Origin: Rhodospirillaceae bacterium | GTDB taxonomy: Bacteria; Pseudomonadota; Alphaproteobacteria; Reyranellales; Reyranellaceae | Direction: 5' to 3' | DNA length: 64,000 nt | Assembly (NCBI GenBank): GCA_009772935.1 | Contig: WOUR01000026.1 | Span: 1-64,000, forward strand | Shown here: positions 53,376-64,000 of the stretch, one piece after another | How positions within the stretch are numbered: position 1 is the stretch's first letter | Layout: every line of letters starts with the position of its first letter | Position numbers and translations under genes: made by a program | Notes under the pieces: model-generated | Databases searched by the model: none | Seen by the model: only the letters and a program-made list of their open reading frames with translations | Told to the model about the DNA's origin: nothing

Positions 53376-54542
53376 ATGGATTTCGAGCCCTCCGCAGAAC
53401 AGCAGATGCTGATCGACCAGGTCCGCCGCTTCGTCCGCGAGGAAATCATCCCGCTCGAGGCCAGGCTCGATCCCGATGCCTCCGAGCTCGATCCCGCCGA
53501 TCACGCGCGACTGGTCGAGAAGACCAAGGCGATGGGCCTGTTCGGCATCGACATCCCGAAGGAATATGGCGGCCCCGACATCGACATCGTGACCCGGGTG
53601 CTGCTCGCCATCGAGATGGCGCAGCACCGTGCCGGCCTCTACGTGCCCTGCTACGGCACCTTCGGCGGTGCAGGCCTGGCGCAGATATTCGAGGCCAACG
53701 ACGACCAGAAGGAGCGCTATCTCTATCCGACGCTGCGCGGCGAGAAGAAGGCGTTCTTCGGCCTCACCGAGCCGTCGGGCGGCAGCGATCCGGCGCGTGC
53801 GATCCAGACGAAGGCCGAACGCAAGGACAATGGCTGGGTCCTGAACGGCGCCAAGATCTTCATCTCCAATGCCGATCGCGCGCAGTACGGCATCGTCTTC
53901 GCCCGGACCGATGCCTCAAAGGGGCGCGCCGGCATCACCTGCTTCATCATCGACAGCGACACGCCGGGCTTCCACGTACGCCGCGTCGTGCACACCCTGC
54001 GGTCCTCGCACTACGCGACCGAGCTGGAGTTCAAGGATTGCTGGGTCAGCGACCACCAGGTGCTGGGCGAGGTGAACAAGGGCTTCGCGGTCGCCAACGA
54101 CCGGTTGACGCGACAGCGCATCCCCTATGCCGCGGGCTGCATCGGCGTCGCAATCGCCGCGCACGAGATGGCGATCGAATGGGCCAAGATGCGCACGACC
54201 TTCGGCGAGAAACTCGCCAATCGCCAGGCCGTGCAGTGGATGCTGGTCGACAATGAGATCGACATCCGCACCGCCCGGCACTTCACGCTGGAGGCGGCTG
54301 AGAAGGCACGGCGTGGCCTGCCCTTCAAGATCGAGGCCTCGATTGCCAAGTTGATCGCCTCCGAAGGCGGCGGCCGTGTGGTCGACCGCTCGATGCAGAT
54401 TCACGGCGGCATGGGCATGACCAAGGACCTGCCACTGGAGCGGTGGTACCGCGAGATGCGAATCCGCCGGGTCGGCGAAGGCCCGAGCGAAGTGCAGCGC
54501 ATGGTGATCGCGCGCGAGATCCTGGGGAGCAACCTGCGATGA
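53376..54542 (+). CDS. Acyl-CoA dehydrogenase
   Basis: MDFEPSAEQQMLIDQVRRFVREEIIPLEA...GLTEPSGGSDPARAIQTKA...QIHGGMGMTKDLPLERWYREMRI. Confidence 0.95.
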   Translation: MDFEPSAEQQMLIDQVRRFVREEIIPLEARLDPDASELDPADHARLVEKTKAMGLFGIDIPKEYGGPDIDIVTRVLLAIEMAQHRAGLYVPCYGTFGGAGLAQIFEANDDQKERYLYPTLRGEKKAFFGLTEPSGGSDPARAIQTKAERKDNGWVLNGAKIFISNADRAQYGIVFARTDASKGRAGITCFIIDSDTPGFHVRRVVHTLRSSHYATELEFKDCWVSDHQVLGEVNKGFAVANDRLTRQRIPYAAGCIGVAIAAHEMAIEWAKMRTTFGEKLANRQAVQWMLVDNEIDIRTARHFTLEAAEKARRGLPFKIEASIAKLIASEGGGRVVDRSMQIHGGMGMTKDLPLERWYREMRIRRVGEGPSEVQRMVIAREILGSNLR

Positions 54543-55666
54543 CGACGGCATCAGGCCCTCTCGCGGGCATCAAGGTCGTCGAGTTCGGCCAGAACCTCGC
54601 CGGCCCCTATTGCGGCCAGATCCTGGCTTTCCTCGGGGCCGAAGTGGTCAAGGTCGAGCGCCCCGAGGGCGACGACGCGCGCAAATGGGGGCCTCCCTTC
54701 GTCGAGGGCGACGCGACGGGCTTCATCGCGCTGAACCGCGGCAAAAAGTCGATCACCTGCGACCTCGCAGATCCGGAGCAGCGCGCGGCGTTGATCGAGC
54801 GCATCGGGGCGGCCGACATCTTCGTGCACAATCTCCGGGCCGACGTGCCGACCAAGTTCGGCTTCGATGGCGCCACGCTGACCAAACGCTTCCCGAGGCT
54901 GATCTACGCCGATCTCGGCGCCTTCGGCCATGCCGGTCCGTGGAAGGATCGGCCCGGCTACGAGCCGATCATCCAGGCCGTCGCCGGCCTGATCTCGCTG
55001 AATGGTGATCCAACGGGGCCGGAGGCGCGCATCGGAGTCTCGATCATCGACCTGTCGACCGGCATGTGGACCGCCATCGGCGTGCTGGCGGCGCTGGCCA
55101 AGCGCACGGCCACCGGCCAGGGCAGCCTGGTGAACACGTCCCTGTTCGAGAGCGGATTGATGTGGGCCTCCAACCACGTCGCCGGCTGGTCGGTGACCGG
55201 CAGGATGCCGCCGCGCCAGGGGACGGGCCACCCGTCGCTGACGCCGTACCAGGCCTTCGAGTGCAGCGACGGGCCCTTGATGATCTGCCCGGGCAACGAC
55301 CGGCTGTGGCGCAAGTTCGCTGAGGCGCTCGGCCATCCCGAGTGGCCGGACGAAGAGCGTTTCAAGACGAACGTCCAGCGCGCGGAGCGGCGCGACCTGC
55401 TGCTGGGCATGATCGCCGACATCATGAAAGAGCATCCCCGGGCCTATTGGGCGGCCAAGCTCGATGCGCTGGGAGTGCCGAATGGGCCTCTCAACACCGT
55501 GCCCCAGGTGATGGAGCTGGCACAGGTCGCGGCGCTGGCGATGTTCGTGCAGCCCTACGCCGGCTCGAACGCCCTCTTCCATGGCCTGCCGCTCAGCCTC
55601 GACGGCCAGCGAGCCGGCGGTGACAAGAAGGCGCCGAAGATCGGCGAGCACAACGGCAAAGCGTGA
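54539..55666 (+). CDS. CaiB/BaiF (family III) CoA-transferase
   Basis: GIKVVEFGQNLAGPYCGQILAFLGAEVVKVERPEGDDARKWGPPF...NRGKKSITCDL. Confidence 0.95.
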   Translation: MTTASGPLAGIKVVEFGQNLAGPYCGQILAFLGAEVVKVERPEGDDARKWGPPFVEGDATGFIALNRGKKSITCDLADPEQRAALIERIGAADIFVHNLRADVPTKFGFDGATLTKRFPRLIYADLGAFGHAGPWKDRPGYEPIIQAVAGLISLNGDPTGPEARIGVSIIDLSTGMWTAIGVLAALAKRTATGQGSLVNTSLFESGLMWASNHVAGWSVTGRMPPRQGTGHPSLTPYQAFECSDGPLMICPGNDRLWRKFAEALGHPEWPDEERFKTNVQRAERRDLLLGMIADIMKEHPRAYWAAKLDALGVPNGPLNTVPQVMELAQVAALAMFVQPYAGSNALFHGLPLSLDGQRAGGDKKAPKIGEHNGKA

Positions 55667-55680
55667 CGTCTGAGGCGTCA

Positions 55681-55726
55681 CGTCCTGAGGCGAAGCCGAA
55701 GGATCCTTCGCTGCGCTCGGGATGAC
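55681..55726. repeat. Short palindromic intergenic element
   Basis: TCCTGAGGCGAAGCCGAAGGATCCTTCGCTGCGCTCGGGATGA with core 14-bp palindrome CGAAGGATCCTTCG (55697-55710). Confidence 0.75.
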
Positions 55727-55750
55727 ACTCGCGGGCTACGCCCGCTCCCG

Positions 55751-56629
55751 TCAACCGGCGAAGCTCAGGCAGTAGTCGCGCACCTGCTGGAGCGGGATGC
55801 GCGCGTGGCTCTGCACGATAATGAACTTGCCGCCGGGGTCCGTGCCGTTCGGCAGCCTGACCAGGCGCTCGAAATCGTCGGCGCCCCAGACGCAGGATTG
55901 TTCCGAGAACAGCTGCACATCCGACGTGTAACAGGTGTCCCACTCGGCATGATAGTCGAACAGCGTGCCGCTGATCTCCGCTACGCTGGTATAGAGCGAG
56001 TATTCCGTCCACGGCACCTGGAACGGCTTGCGGGCCTTCCAGAGCACCAGTGAGGTCATCGCGTCGAGCCGGCGACCGCGCACCTGGTCGAGCGTCATCC
56101 GGGCCAGGTCGCCATGCAGGATGTTCGGCGTGACCGAGAGGCCGTGTGACCTCGGATCGTAGGGAATGCCGATCACGTCCGACGCGCTCTGCCACCAATC
56201 GTGATGCTGCTTGGGCTCCCAGCGGGACAGGGCCCGGTCATATTGCACGAAGGTCCGCGAATCGAAGTCGCCGACGCAGCAGACGTCGGAATCCAGGGTA
56301 AAGTACCCCGCAAAGCCCAGGACCGCCGGCACGTGCAACTTCACGAGCTGCTGCCGGTACCAGCCGGTCATCCAGTAGAAGGAGCTGAAGGCCGGGAAGA
56401 AATCGCGCTCGCGGCGCACCGTCACTTCGATGTTGGGAAAACGCGGAAGATTGGACCGAAGCAGGTCTGCATCGCGATTGGGAGCGATGATCAGGAGCTC
56501 GAAAGGCTTGCTGTCGCGCCAGTGCTTGGCCAGCGACTCGATCAGGAGACCGGCACGCTCCAAATCGCCCAGGCGCTTGATGTTGCGCAGGGCGAGCGGG
56601 AGGATTCCTTGTCTGATCTCAGAAAACAT
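55751..56629 (-). CDS. Predicted glycosyltransferase-like protein (DUF6492-like)
   Basis: ...VKLHVPAVLGFAGYFTLDSDVCCVGDFDSRTFVQYDRALSRWEPKQHHDWWQSASDVIGIP (DxD-type LDSDV). Confidence 0.65.
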   Translation of the reverse strand: MFSEIRQGILPLALRNIKRLGDLERAGLLIESLAKHWRDSKPFELLIIAPNRDADLLRSNLPRFPNIEVTVRRERDFFPAFSSFYWMTGWYRQQLVKLHVPAVLGFAGYFTLDSDVCCVGDFDSRTFVQYDRALSRWEPKQHHDWWQSASDVIGIPYDPRSHGLSVTPNILHGDLARMTLDQVRGRRLDAMTSLVLWKARKPFQVPWTEYSLYTSVAEISGTLFDYHAEWDTCYTSDVQLFSEQSCVWGADDFERLVRLPNGTDPGGKFIIVQSHARIPLQQVRDYCLSFAG

Positions 56630-56760
56630 TCAGGGCGACACTCTCCGACTATATATGGGCATCGTCGACTCCATATCAATCGATAGGTTAAATCATTGAC
56701 CGTGCCACTTAGCGGCACATCGCCCCACATATGATCGACGGGTAAGCCTCTGTGCGGGCG

Positions 56761-56790
56761 AAAAAAAACGCCGGGCCCAAAGGCCCGGCG
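56761..56790 (-). terminator. Strong intrinsic terminator on minus strand
   Basis: Minus strand: CGCCGGGCC-TTTG-GGCCCGGCG-TTTTTTTT. Confidence 0.9.
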
Positions 56791-56994
56791 AGTCAAACAG
56801 GGAGGCTTCACGTCTGGGAGACGTGGGATCATGAGGATCCCGAGTTTCGAACCGATCAGCGAAAAGCGGTCGTGTCGAAAACCTGCAGTGAACCTATGCC
56901 TCGTGGTGAGGATTGGTAGTGGCGAAGTTTTGGACACTGGCATGCGGCGCGCGCATGCCTTTCATCGGCTATGCAATCCTGCAGGTCTCAAGCG

Positions 56995-57885
56995 TCAAAA
57001 ACGTGTTTCAGCGACCTTCCGCAGCAAGAAATCCCGGAACACCGCAATGCGCTTGGAGTGCCGCAATTCCTCGGGATAGGTGAAGTACACATCCGTCGTG
57101 CGGACATTCAGATCGGGCAGCAGCATTTCCAGCTTGGTCGACTCACGGGCGAGGTAGTCCGGCAGGGAGGCGATGCCCAGGCCGGACTCCACGGCCCGGA
57201 AAATGCCGTAGGTATTGTTCACCCGCAGCACCACGAGCCGCGGGTTGTGGTCCGGGTTGCCTTCACGTAGCAGCCAATTCACGTCCTGGACGGGCGCGCG
57301 CGCATCCTCGCCGAAGATGATGAGACGATGCTGGTCGAGGTCGTCGATCGAGTTGGGCTTGCCGTACTTCTGCACATAGTCTCGCGAGGCGTAGACGTGA
57401 CTGCGGACGGTCAACAGATGGCGTTGCACCAACCCCGGCTGCCGCGGCATGACCATGCGGATCGCCACGTCGGCCTCGCGCATGCCGAGGTCGAGTTCGT
57501 TGTCGGACAGGACCAGGCTCACGTCGATCTCGGGATAGAGCGCGATGAACTCGTGCATCTGGGCCGTCAGCCAGGTCGAGCCGAAGCCGACCGTCGCATG
57601 GATCTTGAGTCGCCCGGCCGGCTTGTCCTGGTTGGCGCGCAGCAGCGCCTCGGCGGTATTGACCTTGGCGGCCATGTCGCGCGCCGTGCGGTACAGCAGC
57701 TCGCCCTGCTCCGTCAGGATGAGACCGCGCGCATGGCGGTGGAACAGCATGACGCCGAGCTGCTCCTCGAGCGCGCCGATCTGGCGCGAGATCGCCGACT
57801 GGCTGAGCTTCAGCGACTCGCCCGCGTGGGTGAAGCTGCCGGCATCCGCCACGGCCTGGAATATCCGCAGCTTGTCCCAGTCCAT
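56995..57885 (-). CDS. LysR family transcriptional regulator
   Basis: MDWDKLRIFQAVADAGSFTHAGESLKLSQSAISRQIGALEEQLGVMLFHRHARGLILTEQGE. Confidence 0.95.
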   Translation of the reverse strand: MDWDKLRIFQAVADAGSFTHAGESLKLSQSAISRQIGALEEQLGVMLFHRHARGLILTEQGELLYRTARDMAAKVNTAEALLRANQDKPAGRLKIHATVGFGSTWLTAQMHEFIALYPEIDVSLVLSDNELDLGMREADVAIRMVMPRQPGLVQRHLLTVRSHVYASRDYVQKYGKPNSIDDLDQHRLIIFGEDARAPVQDVNWLLREGNPDHNPRLVVLRVNNTYGIFRAVESGLGIASLPDYLARESTKLEMLLPDLNVRTTDVYFTYPEELRHSKRIAVFRDFLLRKVAETRF

Positions 57886-57915
57886 TTCATTGCCTCCCTG
57901 TCCAAGCCTGCTGCT

Positions 57916-58993
<1,078 letters not shown>

Positions 58994-59064
58994 GCAAATC
59001 CTCGCAACTTTATTGCGCGCCCGGCACGGTTCTGGCATAGACCGCGCCCAACGGAGGAATACTG

Positions 59065-59544
59065 ATGGCTCGGGCCAAGCTCGATCGAATTGACCGGCGA
59101 ATTCTCAGCGACCTGCAATCCAATGGACGCATGACCAATGTGGAGCTGGCCGAACGGGCTGGCATTTCGGCGCCACCCTGCCTGCGCCGCGTGCGGGCCC
59201 TGGAGCGGGCGGGAATCATCAAGGGCTACCACGCGGAGCTGAGCCCCGAGGCGCTGGGCTACAGCGTGTCCGTGTTCGCCCTGGTGGGGCTCAACAGTCA
59301 GGCCGAGGCCGATCTCAAGGCGTTCGAGGAGCTGATCGCCAACTGGGACGAGGTCCGCGAGTGCCACATGCTGGCCGGCGAGGCCGACTTCCTGCTCAAG
59401 ATCGTGGCCGAGACCTGGGACGACTATCAGAAATTCCTGACGACCCGCCTCACCTCGGCGCCCAACGTCAGCCACGTGAAATCCATGATGGTATTCCGCA
59501 CCGCCAAGGAAGTGCCTGGCGTCCCGATCTCGACGGAAGCGTGA
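59065..59544 (+). CDS. Lrp/AsnC family transcriptional regulator
   Basis: MARAKLDRIDRRILSDLQSNGRMTNVELAERAGISAPPCLRRVRALERAGIIKGYHAEL. Confidence 0.95.
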   Translation: MARAKLDRIDRRILSDLQSNGRMTNVELAERAGISAPPCLRRVRALERAGIIKGYHAELSPEALGYSVSVFALVGLNSQAEADLKAFEELIANWDEVRECHMLAGEADFLLKIVAETWDDYQKFLTTRLTSAPNVSHVKSMMVFRTAKEVPGVPISTEA

Positions 59545-59548
59545 ATCA

Positions 59549-59923
59549 ATGACCAACGACGTGACTTTTGAGATTCTGCACCGGGTCGCTGACGCGTTTG
59601 CCCGGCGCGACGTCGACGGAATCGTCAACTCGTTCGCCGACGACGGCGAATTCCGAAACGCCAAGGGGCCCGACTACTGGGGCCAGAGCTTCAAGGGCAA
59701 GGCGGCCATCCGCAGCTACTTCGAGCCGCTGTTCGCCAGTACCGGCGACGTGAAGTGGGTTCACACCAACGAATTCATCTGCGGCGACCGGGCGGTGACC
59801 GAGTGGCACCGGACCGCAACGCTGGCGACCGGCGAACGCCAGGAATGGCTGGGCTGCGACCTCTACACTTTCCGTCGCGGCCTCATCGTCATGAAGGACA
59901 CCTACATCAAAGTCGTCGTCTGA
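59549..59923 (+). CDS. SnoaL/NTF2-like protein
   Basis: FEILHRVADAFARRDVDGIVNSFADDGEFRNAKGPDYWGQSFKGKAAIRSYFEPLF. Confidence 0.8.
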   Translation: MTNDVTFEILHRVADAFARRDVDGIVNSFADDGEFRNAKGPDYWGQSFKGKAAIRSYFEPLFASTGDVKWVHTNEFICGDRAVTEWHRTATLATGERQEWLGCDLYTFRRGLIVMKDTYIKVVV

Positions 59924-60002
59924 GCCTCTTGCGGGAAACGGCGTGTATTGATAGCGTGACTTAGATACACAGCGTTGTCACGAAAACCGGAGGTCGCGAG
60001 CC

Positions 60003-60569
60003 ATGCGGAATCTCTTCCAGGCGTCCAAGATCCTCTTGCTTGACCTCGCGTCCACGCTGCTCTTCCTCGCGGTCTATGTCCTCACGGACAATCTCTTCCT
60101 CGCCGTCGGGCTCGGCATGGCGCTGGGCATCGCCCAGATCGGCTGGCAGCTCGCCCACAAGCAGCCCGTCGAGGCGCTGCAGTGGCTCAGTCTCGTCATC
60201 ATCTTCGCGTCCGGAACAGCGACGTTTCTGACCGACGACCCGCTGTTCATCATGATGAAGCCCAGCATCATCTACGTCATCGTCGGTCTGGTGATGCTGA
60301 AACGCGGCTGGATGACCCGCTACCTGCCGCCGATCGCGCGGGCGACCGTGCCGGACCTCGCCATCACCTTCGGCTATGTCTGGGCGGGGATGATGTTCTT
60401 CTCGGCAGCGCTCAACATCGTGCTCGCCGTCACCCTCGACGTCACGGGCTGGGCGGCCGTGAAGTCGGTGTGGGCGATCGGCAGCAAGATCGGCCTGTTC
60501 GGCATCCAGTACGCCATCATGAAGTCGACCGGCATCCGCCGGGCGCGCGCCATGATGGCGGCTAGCTGA
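60003..60569 (+). CDS. YciB/IspZ-type inner-membrane septation protein family
   Basis: Polytopic; [27 protein letters not shown]-terminal [36 protein letters not shown]. Confidence 0.8.
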   Translation: MRNLFQASKILLLDLASTLLFLAVYVLTDNLFLAVGLGMALGIAQIGWQLAHKQPVEALQWLSLVIIFASGTATFLTDDPLFIMMKPSIIYVIVGLVMLKRGWMTRYLPPIARATVPDLAITFGYVWAGMMFFSAALNIVLAVTLDVTGWAAVKSVWAIGSKIGLFGIQYAIMKSTGIRRARAMMAAS

Positions 60570-61035
60570 ATTGCACGCCCACCACTTCGTAGGACTTGCC
60601 GCCCCGCGGTGTCTGGACTTCGACCCGGTCGCCCACCGTCTTCCCGATCAGCGCCCGGCCGATCGGCGAGGTGACGGAGATCCGGCCCTTGGCGAGGTCC
60701 GCCTCGTAGGGGCCGACGATCTGGTACTTCACCTTCTCGTCGGTGTCCTCGTCGGCCAGGCGCACGGTGGCGCCGAACTTGATGACCTTGCCGCTCAGCT
60801 TCGAGAAGTCGATCACCTCGGTCCGCGAGATGATGTCCTCGAGCTCGGCGATGCGTCCCTCGATGAAGCTCTGCTTTTCCCGCGCGGAGGTATACTCGGC
60901 GTTCTCCGAGAGATCGCCATGCTCGCGCGCCGTCGCGATCGCCTTGATGATCGCCGGGCGCTCGACGCTCTTCAGCACTTTCAGTTCCGCCTCGAGGCGC
61001 TGAAGCCCCTCGGCTGTCATCGGAATACGTTCCAT
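60562..61035 (-). CDS. greA: Transcription elongation factor GreA
   Basis: [62 protein letters not shown]; start inside the 815-aa ORF. Confidence 0.97.
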   Translation of the reverse strand: MERIPMTAEGLQRLEAELKVLKSVERPAIIKAIATAREHGDLSENAEYTSAREKQSFIEGRIAELEDIISRTEVIDFSKLSGKVIKFGATVRLADEDTDEKVKYQIVGPYEADLAKGRISVTSPIGRALIGKTVGDRVEVQTPRGGKSYEVVGVQFS

Positions 61036-61136
61036 TTCCAAATCGTCCTTGATCACTCGTACGGCGTCAACGTCCAACGCAGCCGGAAACGGAGTGCAAT
61101 CCGGCGCGCACCCGGCGGGAGCGGAGGCGAAAAGGC

Positions 61137-64000
<2,864 letters not shown>

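Overview
This 64 kb window comes from a GC-rich alphaproteobacterial chromosome. By gene content and order it looks Reyranella/Rhizobiales-like, but that is inference. Most of it is well-conserved housekeeping DNA. The left part is a nearly complete dcw (division and cell wall) cluster on the minus strand: mraZ-rsmH-ftsL-ftsI-murE-murF-mraY-murD-ftsW-murG-murC-murB-ddl-ftsQ-ftsA-ftsZ (partial). It is preceded by four GGGAW repeats at 10-bp period (MraZ-box-like) and by rnpB. Next come an amidase, a DnaJ/TerB protein, TauE, uvrB, an MFS transporter, an ABC transporter with an intradiol dioxygenase, an M16 peptidase, thrC, an M32 carboxypeptidase, a full aa3 cytochrome oxidase operon (including a 50-aa CoxF-like gene absent from the ORF track), an ATP-grasp/alpha-E/transglutaminase operon, an aminotransferase, an EF-G-like GTPase, msrP, fatty-acid/CoA genes, trxB with lrp, greA and carB (partial). 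The most interesting locus is about 49.06-50.03 kb, a tandem pair of Tat-exported thioredoxin-like genes upstream of msrP. The first has an in-frame TGA exactly at the N-terminal position of a CxxC-type motif (U-G-G-C). It is followed at the right distance by a hairpin that matches key features of the E. coli fdhF bacterial SECIS (bulged U17, loop G23/U24, 4-bp apical stem). That hairpin is lost in the neighbouring UGA-free paralog. I propose it as an unannotated candidate selenoprotein. Both paralogs also carry a 5' hairpin just before the start codon with different but self-complementary stems. All calls come from reading the sequence and supplied ORFs; no database searches were run.
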